A stretch of 59,352 nucleotides of DNA from Hydrogenophaga intermedia (lineage in GTDB: Bacteria; Pseudomonadota; Gammaproteobacteria; Burkholderiales; Burkholderiaceae_C). The position numbers and the translations under genes are program-made. The notes beneath the pieces are model-generated. The model worked only from the letters and a program-made list of their open reading frames with translations, made no database searches and was not told the DNA's origin. The stretch is from contig NZ_JAMBNO010000022.1 in the NCBI RefSeq assembly GCF_023715105.1, forward strand, positions 1 through 59,352, in the 5' to 3' direction. Positions 36,944-46,305 of the stretch are shown here, piece after piece. Position 1 is the stretch's first letter; each line of letters opens with the position of its first letter.

Positions 36944-38206
36944 CTACTGGCGGTTGCCGAGGGTTTCGGCGACCAAGCGCTTCTTCGGTAGCGGGGGCAT
37001 GGCTTCGGATTCTGGATACCAGACCCAGCTCTGCAACGGGTCGGATGGGTCACTGGGTTCAATGTGTCCCGACATATCCATGGCAGTCCTCACTTCGCGT
37101 GTTAATCGGAGAAAGCAGGGGTCGTCGCCTGTATCAATGAGGGTCGCGTTGGCCACAGGTATCGTTGCAGGAAGGTTGTATCGCAGGCCTTTTCTGAAAG
37201 TGCGCCCTTGGCTCACCAATCGGTCCACGAGCTGTTCTTCAAATGCGTTTTCTACGGGCACCCAGTGCTGCGTGACGGACATCAGCGACAGTTCCGAGAC
37301 GACTGGCAATCCTGTCTCAGCGACTCTGAACGTGGCGATGATCATCATGTGTATGTGGTCGGAGGAACTCCAAAGCGCAAGCTCCGTCTCGAAGCGCCTT
37401 CCCAGCCTTCGGTAGAGTTGTTGATCCAGTGCAAAAGCCTGGTCAGGAACATGCTTCAACACGGCTTTGAAGCCATAGCGCGCCGGCACGATTTCTTTGA
37501 CCTCACCAATCAACAGCAACAGGCACTGCGGCCTGCCGGGTGCAGATAGGGCTTGTAACCATTGCGCAGATCGCCTGGCATTGATCGCATCGCGCTGGTC
37601 AAGAAAGAACGTTTCGGGAATGTACAAGCGCGAGCGCAGCGAATCGCCTCGTGCGATCTTGTCATCCGCCGCCGACAGCAGCTGCCTGCGCACCGTCCCC
37701 CAGGTTCGTTTGCCCGCGAAGCCCGGATGCCACTTCGTCAGTTCGGCCTGGTCCCACAGGTAGTGGAGCAGGCCGCGGAGAGAGAGCTTAGTGCCGTCAG
37801 TGGCGACGCTTTCACTCTCTTCCCCTGCCAGTGGCGTCTGTGAGCGGCCTGGCATCTTGGTCAGAGAAAAGCCCAGCCGCAAGCTGGTTTGGCCGGTGGC
37901 GGGGTCTTCGTTGATAGCGGTGCCCAGCAATTGACCCAGACCTGAAACATCGGCCGGTGGCTCGTAGGAGGGACAGTCGTAGGCATGGCGATAGCCAGTG
38001 TCGGGCATGCGTTTGACAATGAAGCCCCCGCAAGGCCCTGCAAGGCGTGCCACGTACATCTCGACGCCTTGTGGAACGCAAAGACAAAGTGGCCGCTGGC
38101 GGGTGGCATGGGCTTCTGCGATGGCTTCGGCGAAGCCGGGCGCGCCTTTCATCCAGCGCCGACCACCGATGTCATACGCCATGTATGGCACGTCATCGCT
38201 GAGCAT
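36944..38206 (-). CDS. DUF1173 domain protein
   Basis: A 420-aa protein of DUF1173, found on conjugative plasmids and ICEs and of unknown function. Typical parts are GFIVKRMPDTGYRHAYDCPSYEPP near the N-terminus (key Cys and Pro), LSLRGLLHYLWDQAELTKWHP, KRTWGTVRR and RLYIPETF. The frame is open to 38242, but I prefer the ATG at 38206, preceded by GTGAGGG and 10 nt from the LPD7 stop. It is the last gene of the minus-strand transfer operon and meets the defence operon end to end across 22 bp. Confidence 0.8.
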   Translation of the reverse strand: MLSDDVPYMAYDIGGRRWMKGAPGFAEAIAEAHATRQRPLCLCVPQGVEMYVARLAGPCGGFIVKRMPDTGYRHAYDCPSYEPPADVSGLGQLLGTAINEDPATGQTSLRLGFSLTKMPGRSQTPLAGEESESVATDGTKLSLRGLLHYLWDQAELTKWHPGFAGKRTWGTVRRQLLSAADDKIARGDSLRSRLYIPETFFLDQRDAINARRSAQWLQALSAPGRPQCLLLLIGEVKEIVPARYGFKAVLKHVPDQAFALDQQLYRRLGRRFETELALWSSSDHIHMMIIATFRVAETGLPVVSELSLMSVTQHWVPVENAFEEQLVDRLVSQGRTFRKGLRYNLPATIPVANATLIDTGDDPCFLRLTREVRTAMDMSGHIEPSDPSDPLQSWVWYPESEAMPPLPKKRLVAETLGNRQ

Positions 38207-38216
38207 CCTGACACCC

Positions 38217-39386
38217 TCACCGTACGGGCGCTGCCCGTTCACGGGTGCGCTGTTGTTCTTGCTTGGGTACTACGGCTGGGCGCTGGGACGGTGCGTTCTT
38301 GTCGTAGACCTTGACCTTGAGGGTGTGGCCGTCGCGGATGCGTTGGGCCAGCTTTTCGGTGGCAGCTGCCATGATGGCCATACGCTGCTTCTCGGGCACG
38401 CGATTGGCAACCAGAATGGCCTCAACGGCAGCCAACACGGCTTTGCGTCCACCGCTTCCACGGCCCGCAGGTTTGTCGCCGGGTGCGCTACCCTGGCTGG
38501 CGTTCGTTTCCCGGCCTGGTTCGATGCGGTTGACTTGGCGCAGCTCGCGTTCCACCTTGAGGCGTTCCAGGTCGGCCGAGTTGGGTTCGTAGCCCAGTGT
38601 TTTCACGCCGCGTGCGGCGGCTTCCAGCCACACCAGGCGTTTGAAGTCCTCATTGCCGGACACCCGCAGGGAATGCCAGTTGCGGGCCTCGGCGACGTCC
38701 ACCATGGACCGTGCCACAGACGGGCTGTTGGTTTCTGTGGCCAGTCGGAAGGTGGATTCGGTGAAAGCGACACGCGAGGTATCGCCCTTGAACCGGTACT
38801 CGGTCAGGCCGATCTTGACGTCACCCACGGTGACCGGAGCCCGTTTGATGAGGTAGCGGTCCAGCAAGGAGGCTTCGAGCTTGGCCACCAAGGCGGCGCG
38901 TTCGGCCTGGGCATCCATTCGCGCTGAGGCTTGCAGATCAGTGGTCTCTTGCGCCATTGGCTCCTTTTGCGTCGAAGGCAGGGGGATGTCGTTGGTGGGC
39001 GGCTGCTGTGAGCTGGGCTCTGGGCTGGTTGTCGCCCGTGGGATGGCTTGCCCGTCGCGTTTTGGCTCGCGCGGCTCTTCGCGCTGCCACTGGCCATCCA
39101 CCTTGTGTATGAAGGACCTTTGTTCCCTTGCATCCAGCACCACGAAGCGGTTGGCGCCGAGCTGATCGGCTTTGGCCACTATTTCCTGGAGACGGTCACT
39201 GCGGTAGGTGAGGTCGGTGAAGGGGTCGCGCAGTTCGTAGCGCTCGCCTGGCTCGGGTTCGGGCGCCTGAAACGTCCGGATGGCCACCGGAGCGCGGTTG
39301 GCGGGTTCCACCGTGCCGCCCTGCGAAGTTGGGGCATCCGGAATGGACCGGCTCACACGTTGGGCGGGGGCATTGCTGTCGTCCAT
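38217..39386 (-). CDS. LPD7-domain protein linked to conjugation
   Basis: A 389-aa protein. The conserved block (about 165-320), with LLDRYLIKRAPVTVG, RFKGDTSRVAF, FRLATETNSPSVARSMVDVA and VWLEAAARGVKTLGYEP, is the LPD7 domain of large polyvalent proteins, often fused to or encoded beside relaxases. The N-terminus is proline-rich and the C-terminus basic and probably disordered. Its separation from the relaxase gene (20164-21261) is notable: the 15-kb defence operon lies between. The ATG at 39386 (MDDSNAP) follows GGAGG; the frame opens further to 39590 without support. Confidence 0.75.
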   Translation of the reverse strand: MDDSNAPAQRVSRSIPDAPTSQGGTVEPANRAPVAIRTFQAPEPEPGERYELRDPFTDLTYRSDRLQEIVAKADQLGANRFVVLDAREQRSFIHKVDGQWQREEPREPKRDGQAIPRATTSPEPSSQQPPTNDIPLPSTQKEPMAQETTDLQASARMDAQAERAALVAKLEASLLDRYLIKRAPVTVGDVKIGLTEYRFKGDTSRVAFTESTFRLATETNSPSVARSMVDVAEARNWHSLRVSGNEDFKRLVWLEAAARGVKTLGYEPNSADLERLKVERELRQVNRIEPGRETNASQGSAPGDKPAGRGSGGRKAVLAAVEAILVANRVPEKQRMAIMAAATEKLAQRIRDGHTLKVKVYDKNAPSQRPAVVPKQEQQRTRERAAPVR

Positions 39387-39423
39387 GGAAACCTCCTGGG
39401 GTTGGAGCTTGCTGGCGGATGGG

Positions 39424-40065
39424 TCAGGGCTGCTGCTGTGCTGTTTGTTGGGCAATGGGCAGGGTGCGGTACACCTCGATCTCGACCCGGCGGTTGAGGT
39501 TGCGGCCCTGGGGGTTGCGGTTGTCGGCCAGGTGGTCGCCGCTGGGTTGATGGGTGGTGCGGATTCGGGAGGGGTCCACGCCGGAGGCAACCAGGTAGTC
39601 GCGAACCGCGTTGGCTCGAGCCTGAGCTATTCGGCTTTCGGCAGATGAGTCCGCCGTGCCATCGGTGCGCCCTCGCAACAGTACGAGCGGCGCGACTTTG
39701 GCTTCCTCCACCAGTGCCGATGCCTCAGCCGTTGGGATGGACACCTGCGTGCTGTTGAAAGCGAAGTGGACGATGCGCAGGCTGTTGGCCGCTGCTTTCT
39801 CCTGGATCGACGCCAACAGTTGTTGACGAGCCGCCATTTGGGCCAACGTGGCGGCCGTTGTCTCGGCCAGGCGGCTGGATTCGGTGGCCAGGATGCGGGT
39901 GTTTTGCAGATCGTTCTTGCAGACCTGCAACTCGACGGCCATTTGCGCGTTGGCGGGTCGCTTCTGGGATTCGTCCACCGTGGGTGGCTTGGGCGGCGAG
40001 CTGCAGGCAACCAGCGTCAAACTCAGTAGGCTGGTCCATACGAAGCGATTGAATGGGGCGGTCAT
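39424..40065 (-). CDS. OmpA-family lipoprotein
   Basis: A 213-aa lipoprotein. The signal peptide ends in the lipobox LVAC with Cys21, so the mature protein should be lipid-anchored. A coiled-coil stretch follows. The C-terminal OmpA/MotB peptidoglycan-binding domain (about 105-200) has FAFNSTQVSIP, GRTDGTADSS and NRNPQGRNLNRRVEI. It overlaps the virD4 start region by 4 nt and is encoded in the VirB/D4 operon. It may anchor the transfer channel to the cell wall or take over part of the missing VirB7's outer-membrane role; the latter is inference. Confidence 0.82.
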   Translation of the reverse strand: MTAPFNRFVWTSLLSLTLVACSSPPKPPTVDESQKRPANAQMAVELQVCKNDLQNTRILATESSRLAETTAATLAQMAARQQLLASIQEKAAANSLRIVHFAFNSTQVSIPTAEASALVEEAKVAPLVLLRGRTDGTADSSAESRIAQARANAVRDYLVASGVDPSRIRTTHQPSGDHLADNRNPQGRNLNRRVEIEVYRTLPIAQQTAQQQP

Positions 40066-42101
40066 GGGCGTTCTCCTGTGATCTCCACCTGAGGTCCACC
40101 TTCCTCAGCAGACAGGGGTGGGGCTGTGGTGCTTTCGTCGGTTGCGTCTTCGTTGGCGGGCTCGATCGATCCACCTCCGTCTTGAAGTGCCTTGCTCTGG
40201 TCAAAGGGGTCGAGCAGGGCGTCGGCCGCTCTGTCGGCTGGACCGTTCAGAACCTCAGGTGCCAACTGGATGTCGTGGGCCAGCGCCTCGCAGTCCAGGG
40301 TGTGCATTTCGGGCGGAAGATCGTCATCGGCGTAACACCAGCGTTGCTGGACCTTGGCCTGGTGCAGGTCCATGTTCATCCGGGGCACCGCTGGGGCAGG
40401 GCGCAGGCGGGCTTGAAACACCTTGTCCCGGTGATAACGGATCTTTTCGCCGAGGATCGGTTTGCAGTTCTCGAAGATCACCACCAGCCGCTCGCGTCCC
40501 AGTTCCTTGAACTCCTGCGGCAGCAGCAGGGCGCGGCGTTGCTCGCTTTCGTTGCGGCTGACGGTGCTGTGGCCGTGTCCGCTGAAAGAACGGCTGCGAC
40601 CGCGTGAGGTGGCGCGCTCGGTGAAGTGGCCGAGCATGGCGCTGTATTCGTCGGCGTCGCGCTGCTCACGGGGCGCAAAGAGGATCTGCATGCCGTGGTT
40701 GGTGGCGAAGGTGCGGGCTTCTTTGTCGCCGTAGACCGCGTCCAGCTGCGACATGGCCTGCACCACCGTGAGCAGGCGCAGGTTGTAGCCAGCCAGGAAG
40801 GCAGCAGAGTGGGTGATGACACCCACGCGGCCCATGGCGGTGAACTCGTCGTTGACCAGCAGGCATTGAAACCGGAGGCTGGGGTCTTGTTCGGGCAGAT
40901 GCTGGGTGTTCAGGCTGACCAGCTGCGAGAAGAACAGGTTGAGCAAGGGGCGGGCATTGGCCAGGCGGTGCGGCGGAATGCGCACATAGACCGACATGCG
41001 CTGGCGCCGCAGGTCTTCGAGCCGGAAGTCGTCGGCGCTGGTGGCGGCATCGACCACCGCATCGGCAAAGATGGTGAGCGGCGCATGGAAGGTGGCGACC
41101 ACGCTGGACAGGGTGTTCTCGGAATTGCTCAGCAAGCGCTGCAGCGCATCGACGCATTCGTCGGTAAGCGGATTGCCTTGTTCGCGGCGTTGGGCGATCT
41201 GACTGCCCAGGTGGTCTTTCAGCGGCTGGCCTTTGCCAGAAGACTGGCGCAACAGCTCACCCACGGTACGAGGCAGCTCGGGAGTTTCCAGCAGCAACAG
41301 GCCCAGGCCCAGAAACAGGTTGCGCGCCTGGTCGTTGAAGAAGGCTTCGGACGAGGTGCCGCTGCCGTCGTTGGGAAAGAACACCTGGCCGATACCCAGC
41401 AGGTCGCCGACCCGGTGCAGCGGGCTGGTGCGAACCGCCGTCATCGGGTTCCAGCGGTGGCTGCGGGCCTGTTCGTTGAACGGGGAGAAGGCGTAGACCG
41501 GCTGGCCGTGGGCGGCGCGGTAGCCCGCCGTGATGGCGTGGTTTTCACCTTTGATGTCGAGCACGACCACGGAGTCGGGCCAGTTGAGCAGGTTGGGAAT
41601 CACCACACCCACACCCTTGCCGCTGCGGGTGGGGGCGGACAACATCACCGACAACTGGCCGGGCAGGGCGAGATACCGGCCTTTGAATCGTCCGATGAGG
41701 ATGCTCGGGGTTTCAGGGTTTTTGGCCGAATCAACAAGCCCAGCGCGGGCCACCTCGCCAGCCGAGGCGAAACGCGCGTCGCCATGCAATGCGCGGCGTG
41801 GCCGGGCCGCTGCGATGAGCGCGCCGGGTAGGAAGACCAGCAAGCCAGCGCCGGACAGGGCCATGGCGGTGAACAGTCGCTGGCGCAAAACAGCATCGTC
41901 TGAATAGAGCTGCCAGTAGGTGGTGATGCTGCTCCACCGGGCCTGCCTGGGGTCGGCCTTGCTGAGCAGCAAAAACAACACTCCCGAGACGTAGACCGCC
42001 GCACAGAGCAGGGCAGCGGCCATGACCGCTGCAAAGGCGCCTGCGGCAACCCGTCGGCCCAAGGACCAGGCGGTGAAGGGCAAGGCCAATGCCTGGCTCA
42101 T
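40062..42101 (-). CDS. virD4: Type IV coupling protein (VirD4/TraG)
   Basis: A 679-aa inner-membrane ATPase that brings the relaxase-DNA complex to the secretion channel. N-terminal hydrophobic segments lie at about 15-50 and 75-100. Walker A is APTRSGKGVGVVIP near residue 155, followed by VVVLDIKGEN, and the second conserved region LLVNDEFTAMG near 405 gives Walker B. The C-terminal ~110 residues are acidic and proline-rich, probably a substrate-binding tail. It overlaps virB11 (4 nt) and the OmpA-like gene (4 nt). Confidence 0.93.
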   Translation of the reverse strand: MSQALALPFTAWSLGRRVAAGAFAAVMAAALLCAAVYVSGVLFLLLSKADPRQARWSSITTYWQLYSDDAVLRQRLFTAMALSGAGLLVFLPGALIAAARPRRALHGDARFASAGEVARAGLVDSAKNPETPSILIGRFKGRYLALPGQLSVMLSAPTRSGKGVGVVIPNLLNWPDSVVVLDIKGENHAITAGYRAAHGQPVYAFSPFNEQARSHRWNPMTAVRTSPLHRVGDLLGIGQVFFPNDGSGTSSEAFFNDQARNLFLGLGLLLLETPELPRTVGELLRQSSGKGQPLKDHLGSQIAQRREQGNPLTDECVDALQRLLSNSENTLSSVVATFHAPLTIFADAVVDAATSADDFRLEDLRRQRMSVYVRIPPHRLANARPLLNLFFSQLVSLNTQHLPEQDPSLRFQCLLVNDEFTAMGRVGVITHSAAFLAGYNLRLLTVVQAMSQLDAVYGDKEARTFATNHGMQILFAPREQRDADEYSAMLGHFTERATSRGRSRSFSGHGHSTVSRNESEQRRALLLPQEFKELGRERLVVIFENCKPILGEKIRYHRDKVFQARLRPAPAVPRMNMDLHQAKVQQRWCYADDDLPPEMHTLDCEALAHDIQLAPEVLNGPADRAADALLDPFDQSKALQDGGGSIEPANEDATDESTTAPPLSAEEGGPQVEITGERP

Positions 42102-43249
42102 GATGGCAGCCCCTCGCTCGCGGCAGCGCTGGGCTCTTGCAGGGTGCTGGCGCGCTGCGGGTTGAGACTGGCGGCATGGTGCCTGCGGCGGGGTTCGTAG
42201 GCCACATCGGCGATGAAGCGGCCCCGTTCGTCCCGGTCGAACTGCACGATGACATCGATCACGATGCGCAGCAGGCCTTTGATCTCATCGATGCGCAGGC
42301 CGCCACCCGCGCCGCTTTCGCGGATCATCAGCGACATCTGTTCCAGCGCCAGATCGCAACTGCCGGCGTGCACGCTGGTGATGCTGCCCGGGTGGCCTGA
42401 GGCGGCGAGCCGGATGAAGGAGAAACACTCTTCACCGCGCAACTCGGCCAGGAAGATGCGGTCGGGCTTCATGCGCAAGCAGGCTTCAAGCAGAGACTTG
42501 GCGGTGACCCGGGCCATGCCCTGGGCGTCCTTGCTGTAGAACAGGTGGACCACGTTGGGGTGGTTGGGCAAGGTGAGTTCGGCCGTGTCCTGGATGGTGA
42601 TCAGGCGCTCGTGTTTCGGCACTTCTTCAACCAGACCTTTCATGAAGGTGGTCTTGCCCGAGCCGGTTTTTCCGCTGACCACGATGGTGCGGTGATGCCG
42701 CACGGCCAGGCGCAAGAAGTCGGCGTGTCGGCCAGCGGCCTTCAAGGCCAGCAGTTCGCGCTCAAAGGGCTGCAGGCCGTCGTTGTTCTCCGGGATCGGT
42801 GCGGCGGCTTTTTCACCCACGCGGCCGAACAAGCCGTCTTGCTCGAAGTCACTCAGGCGGAGCACCACATTCGACGGCTTGCGGATGGTGATGGACACGG
42901 TGCCGCGTGGCACAGCGGGCGGTATGGCGAACTGGATGCGCTCGCCGGTGGGCAGCGTGGCCGACAGCAGCGGGCGTTCCTGGTTGATCTGCTGGTCGCA
43001 GTAGGTGGCCAGCGCCGTGGCCAGGGACAGGCAACGCTCCTGCGTCATGGCCGGTGCGTTGACCGCTTGCCAACCATGGACCATTTCCACCTGCAGCTCG
43101 CCGGGGCGGTTCACGCAGACCTCCAGCACGCCTGGAGCGTCCAGCTGTTCGCGCAACGGGCGCAGGAACTCCACCACCGAGGTGGCGTCGCCGCACCAGC
43201 CGTCGAGCGGGTCTTCTTCAATGCCGGGCAGGGTGTTCATCGCCTTCAC
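42098..43249 (-). CDS. virB11: VirB11 secretion ATPase
   Basis: A 383-aa hexameric AAA-like ATPase of the type IV secretion system, on the cytoplasmic side. Walker A is VVSGKTGSGKTTF near residue 195. An Asp box (TIQDTAELTLP), Walker B-like DRIFLAELRGEE and His box (GHPGSITSVHAG) are in the expected order. The C-terminal tail after ~350 is extra and low in complexity. It switches the machine between pilus assembly and DNA transfer in model systems. It overlaps virB10 and virD4 by 4 nt. Confidence 0.93.
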   Translation of the reverse strand: MKAMNTLPGIEEDPLDGWCGDATSVVEFLRPLREQLDAPGVLEVCVNRPGELQVEMVHGWQAVNAPAMTQERCLSLATALATYCDQQINQERPLLSATLPTGERIQFAIPPAVPRGTVSITIRKPSNVVLRLSDFEQDGLFGRVGEKAAAPIPENNDGLQPFERELLALKAAGRHADFLRLAVRHHRTIVVSGKTGSGKTTFMKGLVEEVPKHERLITIQDTAELTLPNHPNVVHLFYSKDAQGMARVTAKSLLEACLRMKPDRIFLAELRGEECFSFIRLAASGHPGSITSVHAGSCDLALEQMSLMIRESGAGGGLRIDEIKGLLRIVIDVIVQFDRDERGRFIADVAYEPRRRHHAASLNPQRASTLQEPSAAASEGLPS

Positions 43250-44583
43250 CTTTCCCGCGGCTGGAGTTCGTAGACCGAGGAAAAGTCCACGTCGCGGGCG
43301 ACGTAGATGCCGACGATGCCGCCCTGGTTCTGGTACAGCAGGGGCGGGATGTTGATGGTGCTGTCCAGCACCTTCTCGGCCAGCTTGCTGGTGTTGTCGG
43401 TGGTGGACGGTAGGACGATGGTGTCGGCCTGCTGGTCTTGCGTTTGGTTCTGGATCACCAGCTTCACCGAGTCGTCGATCAGCGAGAGCAGCATGGCGGC
43501 ACCGATGCGTTCACCCCAGCGGTTGTCCACGTAGCCATCAATGCCGGACTCGCCGAGCTGGCCGGTGCTGGGCGACTCGATGTCCACTGTCACACCGTGC
43601 GGCGTTCGTACCCGGGTCCACAACACCGGTATACGGACCGTGCCGGTGCGAACCGACGAGATGCGGTACTCGCCGTCCAGGTGCGAGCCGCGTTCGATCA
43701 GCAGCACGCGCCCGTTGTCGCCGTACACGTTGCGCTGGACCTGGCAGCCCACCAGGCCCGACGTAGCGCTGATCACCCTGGTTTTGAGGGCGCAGGTGAA
43801 GGCCGTGCCCTTTGGCAGCGTGAGGCTGCGGTCGCCCAGTGTGCTGGCCGCGACCTTGGGTGTGGCGGAGCCATGCAGTTGACCGCCGAACAGGCCCGCA
43901 GAAGGCGCAGGCAACCCCCCGCCCGATGAGGCACCTGCCATAGATCCGAGGGCACCAAGGTTGGTCGAGTCGCCACCCTGGCCATTGGTCATGGCCGTGC
44001 TCTGGGTCAGGTTGTCGAGCAGGCCCTGCAGTTGTCTCTGGTAGGTCTGCAGGTTGCGGCCGGTGTTGGCCATTGGATCGTCCGGATTGGCCGAGGGGTC
44101 GCCGGGAACCGTTGCGTTGGGTAGGACCGCTGAGCTGGAGTGCACGCCAGGACGAGAAGACACGATTAGCACCGGGGCATCGTCTGCAGAGATGCCTTTG
44201 GGCGCAGCAGCCCCGCCGCTGCGCACCCCGATAGGCTCAGCTATCTCAGGGGTGGACAGCAAAGCGGGCACACGCGGTGCGGGTGGAGCCGTCATGTCCA
44301 GTGCGCGTGTCCCGGCGCTGGCGGCGGAGGGCTTGTCGCGCACCAGCTTGGCGTCTTGGTCTGTTGCAGGGCCACTGGTGAAATAGCGGTTGATGGCAAA
44401 GCCCGCGAACAACACCAGTGTCAGCACCATCATGCCGAGCCCCAGCGCGCCCTTGCGCGACCAGTTGACGCTGCGTGCCGCCGTCACCTGGGGGATGCCG
44501 GGCTCTCCCGGCAAAGGTGTGATGGTGTTGCCGTCCGCAGGTTCTGGGGTCGACGGGTTGTGGGCGTTGGTTTGGTCGTTCAT
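43246..44583 (-). CDS. virB10: VirB10 channel protein
   Basis: A 445-aa protein that spans both membranes in type IV secretion. The order is a short cytoplasmic tail, one transmembrane helix (about 33-52: LGLGMMVLTLVLFAGFAI), a proline-rich periplasmic linker, and the C-terminal VirB10/TrbI domain (about 255-440). The domain contains LTLPKGTAFTCALKTRVIS, GRVLLIERGS, WTRVRTPHGV and ARDVDFSSVY. It couples ATP energy to the outer-membrane pore made with VirB9. It overlaps virB9 and virB11 by 4 nt. Confidence 0.92.
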   Translation of the reverse strand: MNDQTNAHNPSTPEPADGNTITPLPGEPGIPQVTAARSVNWSRKGALGLGMMVLTLVLFAGFAINRYFTSGPATDQDAKLVRDKPSAASAGTRALDMTAPPAPRVPALLSTPEIAEPIGVRSGGAAAPKGISADDAPVLIVSSRPGVHSSSAVLPNATVPGDPSANPDDPMANTGRNLQTYQRQLQGLLDNLTQSTAMTNGQGGDSTNLGALGSMAGASSGGGLPAPSAGLFGGQLHGSATPKVAASTLGDRSLTLPKGTAFTCALKTRVISATSGLVGCQVQRNVYGDNGRVLLIERGSHLDGEYRISSVRTGTVRIPVLWTRVRTPHGVTVDIESPSTGQLGESGIDGYVDNRWGERIGAAMLLSLIDDSVKLVIQNQTQDQQADTIVLPSTTDNTSKLAEKVLDSTINIPPLLYQNQGGIVGIYVARDVDFSSVYELQPRER

Positions 44584-45494
44584 GGCCTGACTCCAGTGGG
44601 GCGGTTGTCGAGAGAGGCGTTGACACCCTTGAGAACCCGGTGCACACCCGGGACAGTGGTCGCACCTTCTGCCGGGGTGCCATCCAGATCAAAGGCCTCG
44701 TTCCAGATGCCCACGACCGCGTTGCCAGCCCGCAGCATCAGTTTTCGGCTGACGCGGTCCACCACCAGCAGGTCGTCTTCCATCCGGGCGTTGACCAGGG
44801 TTTCGCTGCCATCGCCGAGCACATGGAAGACCGCTGGCACTTCGCGGTTGCCGGGGAAGCGCAGGTAGGTGAATCGCCCGTCGTCATAGACCAGGGTCGG
44901 CACGATGTCTTGCGAGCCTGATCCTTCGGCCAGCGAATACTGGGAGTTCATCACCGTGGGGCTGGCCTGCAGTCGTTCAGCCACCACCTGTTGCGGCGTC
45001 GGCTGGGCTGGCAGGGGGGGCAGGGCGGCAAGTGCCGCCAGGTCTTTCGCTGACAGGCCAGTGTTGGGCTTGGGTTGTGCGGGCGCGTTGACGGTCAAGC
45101 GGTAGACGGGCTGTTGTCTGTCGCCGTCAGGCAGGACCACGAAACGCAGCGCATGCGTGCGCCGGTCCGTGACCACGGCCAGGTTGTTGGGTGCATCCGC
45201 GCCAGACTTGGCCTTGACGAACAGGTTGCGGCCCCCCGGTTGCGCCGCCACGCACCAGACGGCATCGGCCTTGCTGCAATCGCCGCCTTGGCCTGCGGCC
45301 ACTTCGGTGATCACTTCGTCTTGGGCGAGCACCACCAGGGTCACCATGCCCCGTTTGACGGGGACGGTCACCACCGCCGTCGGGTCGTAGACCACGTCGC
45401 GCAGGCGCGGGTCGGCCGATTTCGGATTCGCTTGAGCGAACAGGCTCGAAGACACGGCGCAGGCAGCCAGTAGCGTCAAGACAGTGCGCTTCAT
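44580..45494 (-). CDS. virB9: VirB9 outer-membrane complex protein
   Basis: A 304-aa exported protein. Its signal peptide ends near SLFAQA (about residue 21). The VirB9/CagX-type C-terminal domain (about 195-300) contains PTLVYDDGRFTYLRFPGNREVPAVF and NPV-like strands. With VirB10 it makes the outer-membrane ring; VirB7 usually stabilises it but is not found here. The ATG at 45494 overlaps the virB8 stop (ATGA); the longer open frame to 45764 is a shadow of virB8. Confidence 0.92.
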   Translation of the reverse strand: MKRTVLTLLAACAVSSSLFAQANPKSADPRLRDVVYDPTAVVTVPVKRGMVTLVVLAQDEVITEVAAGQGGDCSKADAVWCVAAQPGGRNLFVKAKSGADAPNNLAVVTDRRTHALRFVVLPDGDRQQPVYRLTVNAPAQPKPNTGLSAKDLAALAALPPLPAQPTPQQVVAERLQASPTVMNSQYSLAEGSGSQDIVPTLVYDDGRFTYLRFPGNREVPAVFHVLGDGSETLVNARMEDDLLVVDRVSRKLMLRAGNAVVGIWNEAFDLDGTPAEGATTVPGVHRVLKGVNASLDNRPTGVRP

Positions 45495-46261
45495 GGCCGT
45501 GCTCCCGCTGCCTGGGTGTTGATCTCTGGGTCGGACCGGTAGGCGGTGACCACGAACCCGAACGGGTTCTCCAGCCGGTCGGCTTCTTTGGCGAGCACCT
45601 TGGGCTGGTACTGGTAGACGATGCTGGCCACGTGGCGGGTCGTGACGTCCGGCAGGTTGCGGTCTGTCAGGCGGACCACCTTGTCGTAAGTGACCGTGGC
45701 GTCGCTCAGGTTGCCGCTTCGCCCGGAAGCCCGCAGGCGCACCCCCACGATGTTGATGCGCCATTCCTCAGCGGCGCCGATCTTCTTCTGCAGCGCGCCG
45801 TCACCTTCGAACTGCCGGTTGTATTCGGCGAAGACACCCGGCACCGCCATGCGCGCCACCTGGTCAAAGTCGCGCTGCAGGAACATCCAGCTGTAGCTTT
45901 CTCGCGCTCGCACGAAGGCCGCCAGGTTGTGCTTGTCCAGCGCCTCCATGGCGGGGATGGTTTCTTCGCTCAGCCGCTGCTGGATGGTGGTTTCGCCAGT
46001 GACGCGGTCCACCACGATGGGAATCTCCACCACGCGGCGCAGCGGCCCCTGCACGAACACGGCAGCAATTCCGACCAGACCCAGAATCAAACCGGCCACC
46101 GCGACCCGCCAGGCCCGGCGTTCCGAGCGTTCGAGCATCAGGGATCGGTCGATTTCCCAGTCGCGGTTCGCGTTGAAGGGCGCCGATTCAGCCTCGTTCG
46201 ACGGTTCAGGGGGACGTTTTGGCCATGCGGCGGCTTTACCTGACAACAGGATGGCACTCAT
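45491..46261 (-). CDS. virB8: VirB8 inner-membrane scaffold
   Basis: A 256-aa bitopic inner-membrane protein. It has a cytoplasmic N-terminus, one transmembrane helix (about 52-72: VAVAGLILGLVGIAAVF) and a periplasmic NTF2-like VirB8 domain (about 85-240). The domain includes RARESYSWMFLQRDFDQV and a C-terminal strand set with VTYDKVVRLTDR and PFGFVVTAYRSDPE. It nucleates assembly of the secretion machine. It lies between virB5 and virB9. Confidence 0.92.
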   Translation of the reverse strand: MSAILLSGKAAAWPKRPPEPSNEAESAPFNANRDWEIDRSLMLERSERRAWRVAVAGLILGLVGIAAVFVQGPLRRVVEIPIVVDRVTGETTIQQRLSEETIPAMEALDKHNLAAFVRARESYSWMFLQRDFDQVARMAVPGVFAEYNRQFEGDGALQKKIGAAEEWRINIVGVRLRASGRSGNLSDATVTYDKVVRLTDRNLPDVTTRHVASIVYQYQPKVLAKEADRLENPFGFVVTAYRSDPEINTQAAGARP

Positions 46262-46305
46262 GGGGTTCTCCGGTGGGTCTGGGGGGCGGCGGGATTCAGG
46301 CGGGT

